Counted from the first letter of the stretch, positions 16,325 through 23,704 are shown. The stretch: DNA of 51,358 nt from Streptococcus sp. HMSC074B11 (GCF_001808705.1 NZ_KV794302.1:48458-99815); one strand, 5' to 3'. Program-made: numbers and translations. Notes: generated by a model from the sequence alone, not told the origin.

Positions 16325-16750
16325 TTATAAATTTTTTAATTCTTTTCGTAGAATCTCTATAATACGCTCATAGTGTCTTTTTACAGTTTTGTCACTTAAT
16401 CTAACCTCCTTTGCAAGATGCGAGAATGATTTATTCTCAAAAACAACTCCAAACAAGATTTTTTTGTCTCTATCACTCAACAATCTCTCAATAGCATCGT
16501 TTATAATAGCAATTTCTTCTTTTTTAATTACTAGAGATAATGCATCACTATCATCTGCTATCGTATCTAATAAAGAACCTTTAGCAATTGAACTACTGTC
16601 TAAACTACACAGACCGTACGATCTATCTTTTCTACATAAATTCTCATAGGGCTGGTTTAATAAGTTATCTACCTTAGTCCAATCACCAGATAATACAGCT
16701 CTTCGAATCGCTTCTTCTCTACGTTGTTCTACTTTTGTTAAATCTACCAT
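16325..16750 (-). CDS. sigma-region-4-like / ArpU-type regulator
   Basis: A 141-residue protein whose C-terminal half (residues ~85-141: NDAIERLLSDRDKKILFG, then FSHLAKEVRLSDKTVKRHYE) is a sigma-70 region-4-like helix-turn-helix. The N-terminal half is charged and unassigned. Small proteins of this type activate late or mobility genes in Gram-positive elements. AGGAGG is 11 nt from the start and lies in the loop of a 9-bp hairpin. Confidence 0.7.
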   Translation of the reverse strand: MVDLTKVEQRREEAIRRAVLSGDWTKVDNLLNQPYENLCRKDRSYGLCSLDSSSIAKGSLLDTIADDSDALSLVIKKEEIAIINDAIERLLSDRDKKILFGVVFENKSFSHLAKEVRLSDKTVKRHYERIIEILRKELKNL

Positions 16751-16752
16751 AT

Positions 16753-16785
16753 GTGTTGGTACCTCCTACTCGGGTTTACCAACAC
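16753..16785 (-). promoter_or_regulatory. hairpin presenting the SD of the sigma-4-like gene in its loop
   Basis: In the minus-strand RNA GTGTTGGTA pairs with TACCAACAC (9 bp). The 15-nt loop contains AGGAGG, and the start codon follows 2 nt after the stem. Confidence 0.5.
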
Positions 16786-16862
16786 TACCCAAAAGGGCTC
16801 CATAGACTCTCGTCAGTGGAAACTTACCTTATGTGATTTTAAAAAGAACATAGTAAGATGCA

Positions 16863-16905
16863 TAAAAAATAGCAGTTATACAAAATCGTATAACTGCTAT
16901 GCATT
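16863..16905. terminator. bidirectional terminator between lipoprotein and replication modules
   Basis: A perfect 13-bp stem ATAGCAGTTATAC / GTATAACTGCTAT (16869-16881, 16888-16900) has an A-run on the left and TTTTC on the right. It ends the leftward lipoprotein transcript and insulates the module downstream. Confidence 0.88.
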
Positions 16906-16951
16906 TTCTATATATAATTTCAACTATATTCTCGGTTTTTTATTCATTAAA

Positions 16952-18445
16952 TCATTCATCTAAGCGATAAAAAATCTTTTTGTCTGATTGTTTTTCAATA
17001 GATCCAAAAATAATACGATCTTTACTACTGTCACTGTTTTCTTCACCTTTTATAGCAACACCCGCTGGAATAAAATTAATGTAGTTTGATGGAGTAACTG
17101 TTTCCCAATTAAACTCTTTCCCAAATATTCCAATTCCGCTATTATCACCATTATGTTTCACATCATGTATTATTCGTTCTGCCGATCTAGAACCTATCCA
17201 AGTCAGTACCCCTTTTTCATCAATTCGGATTCTATTCCCGATACCTTGATCTTCAGGAACTCCCCAAGTTCCAACTACAGTAGAAAAATCTCCTTTTACC
17301 AATCCATCAATATTCATGATATTTTCATTTTTAACATCAGCAAACTGTTTCATCTCCTTTTCTCTAAAAAATACTTTTGACGGGCTCTCAAAATATTCAT
17401 CAAAATGATCTGTTAGCGTTAAAACATCCCTATCTATAACAGATAAACGTGGTACTCCATCTGGTAATTCGAAGATATCATAAAGAAAAGTATTTTTCGT
17501 CGCTCCAACAGTCTCTCCAGATTTTATAATCTGTATGTTGTCTCCATCAACTCCATCCACCTCTCTGCCAATATCTCCATTAGCGTAAATTGGTATTACC
17601 CATTGTTCAGTCTTTTTCCCAAAATCACCAAGTATAATATCATCTCGTACGGTAGAAAATTCAATAACTCCACGTCTTGTACTTCCATGAAAAAACGATT
17701 CACCTCTACCGTCTGAATATACTTTAAATGAATGTCCATCAGGATTTCTCCAATTACCAGCAATTGAAGAGAGATTTCTATTCTTGATTTCATCAATATT
17801 AAGATTTGATTTAATTGGTGTAGGTTGTTCATTCATTTCATTTTTTCTATGAAAAACAGTATAATGAATTGGATTTGGTCTTCCATAGCCTTTTTCTTTA
17901 GGTTTTTCATTTTCCTGAAAAATTAGAGTGTCTTTTGTTATTTTTTTCGGTATATCATATTTGATAACATCCTCACTCTCTCTTGAAAAGTCAAATCCTA
18001 CTTCATCTCGATTGAACTCTGATTTTCCTTGGAAAAAATATAAATTCCTATCAAATTTACTATATGTTTGCTCTTGCCCCATTTGGCCACCTGCATATAC
18101 ATTACGTTCTTTTCCTTCTTTTATCCCTTTTACATTCATGACCAAATACCCTTTATCAAAAGTATTATCATTTGCAACAACTAAACTTCCCTTATTTTTT
18201 ATTTCTTTATTATCATTAAATACTTTAACATTTCCCTCCTTATCAATCGTCAAAATCATTTGATTTTCATTTTTACCTACTTCACTGTACCATGTACCAG
18301 ATAATGTTTCAAAATTCCCTGATAAAATATCAGATTTACTTAGTTCCTTATTTGCTGATTCAATTTCTACATATGAATCTTTAGAATGGCAACCTGATAT
18401 AATTACCACTGATAGTATACTTAAAAAAATTTTGACAACTTTCAT
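16952..18445 (-). CDS. lipoprotein with three DUF6287-like repeats
   Basis: This 497-residue protein has a lipoprotein signal peptide with lipobox IISGC (Cys at residue 19), so it should be anchored on the outer face of the membrane. Three related repeats begin LSKSDILSGNFETLSGTW (~34), LNIDEIKNRNLSSIAGNWRN (~213) and MNIDGLVKGDFSTVVGTWGV (~379). Each is followed by a basic, beta-rich stretch. This matches the streptococcal DUF6287 type of surface lipoprotein; function is not known. It lies 3 nt after the 145-residue gene and is flanked downstream by a strong terminator, so the two form a cargo unit. Confidence 0.75.
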   Translation of the reverse strand: MKVVKIFLSILSVVIISGCHSKDSYVEIESANKELSKSDILSGNFETLSGTWYSEVGKNENQMILTIDKEGNVKVFNDNKEIKNKGSLVVANDNTFDKGYLVMNVKGIKEGKERNVYAGGQMGQEQTYSKFDRNLYFFQGKSEFNRDEVGFDFSRESEDVIKYDIPKKITKDTLIFQENEKPKEKGYGRPNPIHYTVFHRKNEMNEQPTPIKSNLNIDEIKNRNLSSIAGNWRNPDGHSFKVYSDGRGESFFHGSTRRGVIEFSTVRDDIILGDFGKKTEQWVIPIYANGDIGREVDGVDGDNIQIIKSGETVGATKNTFLYDIFELPDGVPRLSVIDRDVLTLTDHFDEYFESPSKVFFREKEMKQFADVKNENIMNIDGLVKGDFSTVVGTWGVPEDQGIGNRIRIDEKGVLTWIGSRSAERIIHDVKHNGDNSGIGIFGKEFNWETVTPSNYINFIPAGVAIKGEENSDSSKDRIIFGSIEKQSDKKIFYRLDE

Positions 18446-18448
18446 ATT

Positions 18449-18886
18449 CTATTCTCCTAAAAAATTACTAAATTCATCTTTTGACATATACTGTGGACTA
18501 GGCATTTTAGGTATCTTCTCAATATTTTCAATAATATTTGAAACAACTTCTAAGGCAATCCATTTAAAATTGGACTGTTTTTCTATTGTTTCATTTATAT
18601 TTTTCCACTCTGTGGGAACCATATACGAGGGATCTTCTGGAAGTTTAGGATAGGTTCCTTTTTCAATAATTTTAGAAAAAAATCCGTATTCTCCATTCGG
18701 TAATGTTAGTAACACATAACCAACATTTCTCTGGTACAACTTCGATTTTGTCGTAAATAAAACTTTTCCACCATTATTTTTTGCAAAATGATAGTGAGCT
18801 TCTAAGTTACCCAACTGAGAATATTTTTTCTCACCATCTCCCATATTCCACTCTTGAAATTTATACACAGCTATTTCTTCTGCCAT
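18449..18886 (-). CDS. unknown 145-aa cargo protein
   Basis: A soluble protein without recognised domains. The N-terminal half is beta-rich (EEIAVYKFQEWN, NVGYVLLTLPNGEYGFFSKII) and the C-terminus helical. GGAG is 7 nt upstream of the ATG. It lies 3 nt before the lipoprotein gene and diverges from the XRE regulator, which probably controls it. It may work with the lipoprotein, for example as a cytoplasmic partner. Confidence 0.6.
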   Translation of the reverse strand: MAEEIAVYKFQEWNMGDGEKKYSQLGNLEAHYHFAKNNGGKVLFTTKSKLYQRNVGYVLLTLPNGEYGFFSKIIEKGTYPKLPEDPSYMVPTEWKNINETIEKQSNFKWIALEVVSNIIENIEKIPKMPSPQYMSKDEFSNFLGE

Positions 18887-18973
18887 GTTATTGCTCCTAT
18901 TGTATTGTTTTTTATCTATTTTAACACAAAAATGTACAGTTTGCTATCCTATATCTTTTTTTTAGACAGTTAA

Positions 18974-19015
18974 TTGTACTTAAAAAATCATATGAAGGAT
19001 AGTAGAATAGTACAA
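18974..19015. promoter_or_regulatory. operator-like inverted repeat before the XRE gene
   Basis: TTGTACT (18974-18980) and AGTACAA (19009-19015) form an exact 7-bp inverted repeat upstream of the XRE start. A related TGTACAG lies near 18933 in the divergent promoter region. They are candidate binding sites for the regulator. Confidence 0.5.
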
Positions 19016-19030
19016 AAGAGGAAATTACGG

Positions 19031-19363
19031 ATGGAAGCTAATCAATTACAAAAATACATAGCAGAGCGTATAAGAGAATGTAGAAAAGAACAAAATCTCA
19101 GCCAAGAACAATTATCCAATCAAGCCGGGCTAGGTGTTAAAGCAATACAAAACATCGAGAATATGAAATACGATTTTAAAATACACACACTTGAAAAGGT
19201 TCTTACAGCTTTAGGCATGACCGTTGAAGACTTCTTTAATTTCCCACTTTCAGATAATACCATCCCTATCACTACATTGACTGATAACATCTCAGATTTA
19301 CCACACACAAAAAAATTAAAAATCATTTCTTTGTTTAATGAAATTGTAAAAAATATAGATTAA
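19031..19363 (+). CDS. XRE-family transcriptional regulator of the tatD element
   Basis: A 110-residue protein with a helix-turn-helix at residues ~10-62 (IAERIRECRKEQNLSQEQLS, then GVKAIQNIEN) and a short C-terminal tail. The ATG at 19031 follows GAGGAAATTACGG. It is the only plus-strand gene of the element and diverges from the cargo unit; repression of the element or its cargo is the likely role. Confidence 0.85.
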   Translation: MEANQLQKYIAERIRECRKEQNLSQEQLSNQAGLGVKAIQNIENMKYDFKIHTLEKVLTALGMTVEDFFNFPLSDNTIPITTLTDNISDLPHTKKLKIISLFNEIVKNID

Positions 19364-19393
19364 AAGAGGAACTCTCAATGAATTCCTCTTTTT
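19362..19393 (+). terminator. terminator of the XRE gene
   Basis: AAAAGAGGAA / TTCCTCTTTT pair, followed by a T-run (to 19393). The stem begins at the stop codon. On the other strand it could also reduce read-through from the stranded tatD promoter into the element. Confidence 0.8.
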
Positions 19394-19414
19394 GTATGCT
19401 ACTTTAACTTTCCT

Positions 19415-19434
19415 TTGGTTAGTTTTATGGTTAA
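19415..19434. repeat. integrase arm-site-like repeats, right end
   Basis: TTGGTTAG (19415-19422) and TGGTTAA (19428-19434) mirror the TTGGTTAG series at the left end of the element. Confidence 0.6.
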
Positions 19435-19482
19435 TTTATTCCTTAATAATGTCATGAGTCCTTAAACTGTACTCCAAACACT

Positions 19483-19506
19483 CTAAGTATGAGTATCAAA
19501 AATCAT
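19483..19506 (-). pseudogene. tatD: stranded native tatD start (7-codon stub)
   Basis: The minus strand reads ATG ATT TTT GAT ACT CAT ACT TAG. The first codons are the original tatD start, preceded by GAGGAAATATAA. After the attR core the element sequence gives an immediate stop. It is a separation scar, not a gene. Confidence 0.8.
19487..19503. repeat. attR of the tatD element
   Basis: GTATGAGTATCAAAAAT, one mismatch from attL at 12527-12543; identical core GTATCAAAAAT at 19493-19503. Confidence 0.88.
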
Positions 19507-19534
19507 TTATATTTCCTCGTTTTTTCTACCTTCT

Positions 19535-19540
19535 ATTATA
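19535..19540 (-). promoter_or_regulatory. stranded native promoter of tatD (extended -10)
   Basis: The minus strand has TGGTATAAT, an extended -10, ~30 nt upstream of the old tatD ATG. After insertion it points into the right end of the element. Confidence 0.6.
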
Positions 19541-19598
19541 CCAAAAAAACTAGTCTCATCCTTATAGGAAAAAATATTTTGAAATCATTCATTTTTTC

Positions 19599-19627
19599 TT
19601 GACGACTTTTTTTCATAGCAGTATAAT
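19599..19627 (+). promoter_or_regulatory. sigma-A promoter of the KimA-like transporter
   Basis: TTGACG (19599-19604), a 17-nt spacer and TATAAT (19622-19627) give a near-consensus promoter ~35 nt before the start codon. The leader is too short for a c-di-AMP riboswitch. Confidence 0.85.
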
Positions 19628-19661
19628 AACTCTTGTTGAAATTTTCAGAAAAGGAAAGAAA

Positions 19662-21506
19662 ATGTTTACAAAACTAAAATATACCTTTATTGGTCGTCCC
19701 CTTAAGTCCTTAACTGAAGGCGAGGGAGGACTACTTGGAAAAACGCAGGCACTCGCAATGCTATCAAGTGATGCCCTATCTTCTATCGCTTATGGACCTG
19801 AACAGGTCGTTCTCGTATTGGCTAGTCTTTCTCCGCTTGCTATCTGGTGGAGTCTCCCTATTGGCATTTTTGTCCTCTTACTATTAGCTAGCCTGACCAT
19901 TTCTTATAGACAAATCATCCATGCCTACCCTCAAGGTGGAGGTGCCTATATGGTTACTCGAGAAAACCTCTCCCCTGAGTTAGGTTTGATTGCTGGGGGA
20001 AGTCTGCTTGTTGACTATATGCTAACAGTAGCCGTATCAGTGGCAGCAGGAGCTGATGCTATCACTGCTGCACTTCCTGCCCTCCATCCTTACAACCTCC
20101 ACATCTCCATTTTTCTAGTATGTTTGCTCATGCTTTTAAATCTACGAGGACTAAAGGAATCCGCAAGCTCTCTGATGATCCCAGTCTATCTCTTTATCTT
20201 TAGTACGGTCTTCCTCTTATTGTTTGGTATCTTCCAACTATTTACTGGTTCTCTCATCTACCATGCAACTTCTACAATTGGTCAAACTGTCCCAAGTCTC
20301 TCAATTGTCCTAATTTTAAGAGCCTTTACCAGCGGTTCGGCCTCACTAACTGGAGTTGAAGCTATCTCAAATGCCGTTCCATTTTTCAAGACTCCTAAAG
20401 AGAAAAACGCAGCTCAAACATTGACCATCATGTCTCTGATTCTTGGATTTCTATTTGCAGGGATTACCTTCCTAAACTACTGGATGGGTATTACACCTCA
20501 ACTCGGAGAAACAATCCTCTCACAAATGGCTAAAGGGATTTTAGGGGGTTCAGCTCTCGGTCAGATTGTTTATTATCTCTTCCAATTCTCAACAGCCCTA
20601 ATCCTAGCCGTTGCTGCAAATACTGGTTTTTCTGCCTTTCCAATGTTGGCTTACAATATGGCTAAGAACAAGTACATGCCCCATCTCTTTATGGAAAAGG
20701 GAGACCGCCTGGGTTATTCAAACGGTATTTTGACCTTAGCTTTTGGTGCTATAATTCTTCTGCTCATTTTTAATGGAAATACAGAACGCTTGATTCCTCT
20801 TTATACTATTGGAGTTTTTGTTCCTTTTGCCCTTTCTCAAACAGGAATGATTCGTCATTGGAAAAAAGAAAAAGGCTCTCATTTCTTAAAATCTGCCTTT
20901 GCTAACATCCTCGGCGCTATCATTTGTTACGCTATCGTCCTTATTCTACTCCTCTTTAGGCTTGGAGATATCTGGCCATTCTTCCCAATTATCCTGGTCT
21001 TGACCTTCCTATTTCTGTCCATCCACAGTCATTACCAAAAGGTGGCCAAACAACTTCGGCTTTATGAAGGAATTCAAAAGAAAACCTACGACGGCAATGT
21101 CGTCCTTGTCTTAGTGGGAAATGTTACCCGAGTCAGTGTTGGAGCGATTAACTACGCTCAAAGCATTGGAGATGAAGTTTTGGCCATGCACATTTCCACC
21201 AAGGAAACCGAGGAAAAAGACCAAGAAATCTTCCAAGAATTTGCCGACTACTTCCCAAATATTACTCTTAAAAACATTAATACCAGCTATCGCGATATTA
21301 TCACACCTACAGTTCGATATGTTCGAAAGATTTCTCAAGAAGCCAAGAAAAAGAACTACACGGTTACAGTTCTAGTACCCCAATTTATCCCTAACAAACC
21401 TTGGCAAAATATCCTCCACAATCAAATGAGCCTTAAATTAAAATATGCTCTCAGATGGCACGAAGATGTCGTCGTTGCTAGCTACTCTTATCATTTGAAA
21501 GAATAA
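19662..21506 (+). CDS. APC-family transporter, KimA-like potassium importer
   Basis: A 614-residue protein with about 12 hydrophobic segments (residues ~25-460) and a cytoplasmic C-terminal alpha/beta domain (~470-614: NVVLVLVGNVTRVSVGAINY). The motif HAYPQGGGAYMVTRENL is typical of KimA/YdaO-type members of the amino acid-polyamine-organocation superfamily, which import K+ with protons and are often held back by c-di-AMP. An amino acid permease remains possible. AAGGA lies upstream of the ATG at 19662. It is divergent from the original tatD locus. Confidence 0.75.
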   Translation: MFTKLKYTFIGRPLKSLTEGEGGLLGKTQALAMLSSDALSSIAYGPEQVVLVLASLSPLAIWWSLPIGIFVLLLLASLTISYRQIIHAYPQGGGAYMVTRENLSPELGLIAGGSLLVDYMLTVAVSVAAGADAITAALPALHPYNLHISIFLVCLLMLLNLRGLKESASSLMIPVYLFIFSTVFLLLFGIFQLFTGSLIYHATSTIGQTVPSLSIVLILRAFTSGSASLTGVEAISNAVPFFKTPKEKNAAQTLTIMSLILGFLFAGITFLNYWMGITPQLGETILSQMAKGILGGSALGQIVYYLFQFSTALILAVAANTGFSAFPMLAYNMAKNKYMPHLFMEKGDRLGYSNGILTLAFGAIILLLIFNGNTERLIPLYTIGVFVPFALSQTGMIRHWKKEKGSHFLKSAFANILGAIICYAIVLILLLFRLGDIWPFFPIILVLTFLFLSIHSHYQKVAKQLRLYEGIQKKTYDGNVVLVLVGNVTRVSVGAINYAQSIGDEVLAMHISTKETEEKDQEIFQEFADYFPNITLKNINTSYRDIITPTVRYVRKISQEAKKKNYTVTVLVPQFIPNKPWQNILHNQMSLKLKYALRWHEDVVVASYSYHLKE

Positions 21507-21509
21507 AGA

Positions 21510-21553
21510 AAAGCTCAAAATCAGAGAAATTATCTTCTGATCTTGAGCTTTTT
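21510..21553 (+). terminator. terminator of the transporter gene
   Basis: AAGCTCAA / TTGAGCTT (21511-21518, 21543-21550), extended inward by ATCAGA/TCTGAT, is followed by TTTTTC. Confidence 0.85.
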
Positions 21554-21634
21554 CTATATGTGATTTTTTCAAGACGTCTTCTAAAATGTCTATTCTCAAT
21601 CAATAACTTTAGAAAATTCTATCTTTTAGATAAA

Positions 21635-21665
21635 AGAAAAATCAGTAGACTCGAGTTCCTACTGA
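21635..21665 (-). terminator. terminator of rpmH
   Basis: TCAGTAG / CTACTGA (21642-21648, 21659-21665) is followed on the minus strand by a U-rich tail. Confidence 0.75.
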
Positions 21666-21688
21666 CTTCTTTGTTGAATTCGTTTGGA

Positions 21689-21823
21689 TTATGCAGCCAA
21701 AACTTTGCGTCCTTTACGACGACGAGCTGCCAATACGCGACGACCGTTTTTAGTTGACATACGGTTACGGAATCCGTGTTTACGCGCACGACGTAGTTTA
21801 CTTGGTTGATAAGTACGTTTCAC
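21689..21823 (-). CDS. rpmH: 50S ribosomal protein L34
   Basis: A 44-residue, very basic protein: [16 protein letters not shown] through [19 protein letters not shown] to a final AA. This is the universal L34 sequence of the large ribosomal subunit. The start is GTG at 21821-21823, 8 nt after GAGGAGG. It has its own promoter and terminator. Confidence 0.97.
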
Positions 21824-21897
21824 GATGAATACCTCCTCATAGATTTTGTATTCGTTTAGCCGGCTATAAAGTGATCAGTTACTAAACATACTTTACT

Positions 21898-21926
21898 ATT
21901 CTATCTGATTCTTTTGCATTTGTCAA
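21898..21926 (-). promoter_or_regulatory. promoter of rpmH
   Basis: TTGACA (21921-21926), 17-nt spacer, TAGAAT (21898-21903) on the minus strand. Confidence 0.85.
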
Positions 21927-21967
21927 TAGCTCTGACAAATGTTTCCAGCTTTTTTGCTATGAAAGCC

Positions 21968-23182
21968 TTATCTACGATACTGCTTCAAGAAGCGAGTCAT
22001 CTTTTCTTGGATTTGGGCTAACTCATCGACACGTGGTAGATAAACGATACGGAAGTGATCGGGTTCTCTCCAGTTAAATCCTCGTCCATGAACCAAAAGC
22101 ACCTTTTCTTGCTTCAAGAAATCAAGGACAAACTGCTCATCATCATCGATACGGTACATATTGCGGTCAATTTTAGGGAAGATATAAAGACCCGCTTTAG
22201 GTTTAACCGCAGACAAACCTGGAATATCTTGAATGGCATTATAAATAAAGTTTCTTTGTTCATAGATACGACCACCCGGCAAGAGTAATTCATCCACCGA
22301 CTGGTGACCACCTAGTGAAGTTTGAACAACCTGTTGAGCCAAGACGTTGGAACAAAGGCGCATGTTTGAAAGCATGTTGAGACCTTCAATATAGCCCTTT
22401 ACATGATGTTTAGGCCCAGACAAGACCATCCAACCTACACGGAAACCAGCGATGCGGTGAGATTTAGACAAACCATTCATGCTAACACAGAAAAGGTCTG
22501 GAGCCAAACTAGCTACTGGTGTGTGGACATTGCCATCCATAACCATACGGTCGTAGATTTCATCTGCAAAGATAATCAAGTCATTTTGACGAGCAATCTC
22601 AATGATATCTAGTAAGAGTTCTTTAGGATAGAGGGCTCCTGTTGGATTATTTGGATTGATTAAAACGATAGCCTTAGTATTTGAACTAATCTTAGACTTA
22701 ATGTCATCTAGGTCTGGATACCATTCAGCTTCTTCATCACAGACGTAGTGAACGGCATTTCCCCCAGCCAAGCTAACTGCAGCTGTCCAGAGAGGATAGT
22801 CAGGCATAGGAACCAAGACTTCATCGCCATTGTCCAAGAGACCTTGCATGGACATGACAATCAACTCACTCACACCATTTCCAAGGTAGATATCATCGAT
22901 GCCTACATTAGGGAATTTTTTCAATTGGCAATATTGCATAATTGCTTTACGGGCTGAAAAGATACCTTTTGAGTCCGAATAGCCTTCACTATCACGCGCA
23001 TTCATAATCAAATCATGGATGACCTCATCTGGTGCTGTAAAGCCAAACTCAGCTGGGTTTCCTGTATTCAAGCGAAGGATTTTTTCTCCATTTGCTCGCA
23101 TACGCATGGCTTCCTCAAGAACTGGTCCACGGATGTCATAAGCCACATGCTCTAATTTGATTGATTTGTTAAATTCTTTCAT
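21968..23182 (-). CDS. alaT: alanine aminotransferase (class I/II PLP aminotransferase)
   Basis: A 404-residue fold-type I enzyme. The PLP Lys is in NGLSKSHRIAGFRVGW; other motifs are LRLNTGNPAEFGF, LINPNNPTGALYP and IIFADEIYDRM. It transfers amino groups between alanine/pyruvate and glutamate/2-oxoglutarate. The close AlaA/AlaT pattern supports the substrate, but specificity is not proved by sequence. GAGGAACTCAA precedes the ATG. Confidence 0.88.
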   Translation of the reverse strand: MKEFNKSIKLEHVAYDIRGPVLEEAMRMRANGEKILRLNTGNPAEFGFTAPDEVIHDLIMNARDSEGYSDSKGIFSARKAIMQYCQLKKFPNVGIDDIYLGNGVSELIVMSMQGLLDNGDEVLVPMPDYPLWTAAVSLAGGNAVHYVCDEEAEWYPDLDDIKSKISSNTKAIVLINPNNPTGALYPKELLLDIIEIARQNDLIIFADEIYDRMVMDGNVHTPVASLAPDLFCVSMNGLSKSHRIAGFRVGWMVLSGPKHHVKGYIEGLNMLSNMRLCSNVLAQQVVQTSLGGHQSVDELLLPGGRIYEQRNFIYNAIQDIPGLSAVKPKAGLYIFPKIDRNMYRIDDDEQFVLDFLKQEKVLLVHGRGFNWREPDHFRIVYLPRVDELAQIQEKMTRFLKQYRR

Positions 23183-23213
23183 TTGAGTTCCTCAATTCAT
23201 CAGGATAGTTAAT

Positions 23214-23242
23214 ATTATACCACTTGATAGAAAAATCGTAAA
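23214..23242 (-). promoter_or_regulatory. promoter of alaT
   Basis: TTTACG (23237-23242), 17-nt spacer and TATAAT (23214-23219, extended by TGG) on the minus strand, ~35 nt before the start. Confidence 0.8.
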
Positions 23243-23261
23243 TCGCCCAGTACTATTCCAC

Positions 23262-23289
23262 AAAAAAACCTTGGTAAACAGAGCAAGGT
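23262..23289 (-). terminator. terminator of the orphan unit upstream of alaT
   Basis: ACCTTG / CAAGGT (23268-23273, 23284-23289) is followed on the minus strand by a run of seven U. Confidence 0.85.
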
Positions 23290-23357
23290 CGATTCCTTTC
23301 TATTTTTGGGAGAAGAAAGAGAAAAATATGCACCTCTAGTAAGATATACATCTAAAT

Positions 23358-23537
23358 CTAAAGTCTCGCATATAAACTTCGAATCGAAAACGAAGGCATC
23401 GTTATGGATGATAGTTGCATGAACTCATGAATTTCTTCCTGTGTCCAGCAAAACGCAAAGAAAAAATAAGTCGACTCAACAAACAACATAGACGATGTCT
23501 GGGCTAATTCGAGTCTGTTTGTAAAGAATTTTACCAT
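23358..23537 (-). CDS. possible 59-aa protein in the orphan unit
   Basis: A frame from ATG 23535-23537 encodes MVKFFTNRLELAQTSS, an aromatic-rich stretch (STYFFFAFCW) and a C-terminal TMPSFSIRSLYARL. No family is recognised. It lies fully inside the promoter-terminator pair described above, but has only a weak purine-rich sequence instead of a clear ribosome-binding site. Confidence 0.3.
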   Translation of the reverse strand: MVKFFTNRLELAQTSSMLFVESTYFFFAFCWTQEEIHEFMQLSSITMPSFSIRSLYARL

Positions 23538-23571
23538 ATCACTGACTTCTTTCCCTGCCCTGTCACTTAGT

Positions 23572-23600
23572 ATTATACACTAAAACTTTTGCATTTTCAA
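23572..23600 (-). promoter_or_regulatory. strong promoter of the orphan unit
   Basis: TTGAAA (23595-23600), a 17-nt spacer and TGTATAAT with a perfect TATAAT (23572-23577) on the minus strand. Confidence 0.8.
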
Positions 23601-23675
23601 ATAAGTACATATAAAAAGAACTCTTTTTAAAGCGTCACCTAAACATTTAATTGAATATGATTCTACTTTGACAAT

Positions 23676-23704
23676 AAAAAAGAGAGAACCTTGTGATTCT
23701 CTCT
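23676..23704 (-). terminator. terminator of gltX
   Basis: AGAGAGAA / TTCTCTCT (23681-23688, 23697-23704), followed on the minus strand by a U-tract. Confidence 0.85.

Larger units (their letters stand above)
12533..19503. mobile_element. ~7 kb integrative element in the 5' end of tatD
   Basis: The element is bounded by the att repeats and has a tyrosine integrase at the tatD end. It also carries Xis, an HUH replication initiator, a 188-residue and a 121-residue protein, a 26-codon peptide, a sigma-4-like protein, a lipoprotein, a 145-residue protein and an XRE regulator. No type IV secretion, capsid or terminase genes are present. It therefore looks like a small mobilizable or satellite-type element rather than a complete conjugative element or phage. 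Confidence 0.88.
23262..23570 (-). ncRNA. candidate small RNA or small-protein transcript
   Basis: A near-consensus promoter (23572-23600) and an intrinsic terminator (23262-23289) bracket ~300 nt in an otherwise gene-free 568-nt gap between gltX and alaT. The ribosome-binding site of the only ORF inside is weak, so the product may be the RNA itself. No known RNA family was recognised. Confidence 0.45.

Noticed and set aside
12533..19503. The tatD element as a filamentous (inovirus-like) prophage
   Set aside because: The HUH Rep and a possible ssDNA-binding protein fit, but there is no Zot-type ATPase, no convincing coat or adsorption gene; the 26-residue peptide alone is not enough.
19500..19661. 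c-di-AMP (ydaO-type) riboswitch before the KimA-like gene
   Set aside because: The promoter lies ~35 nt before the start codon, leaving no room for the aptamer.
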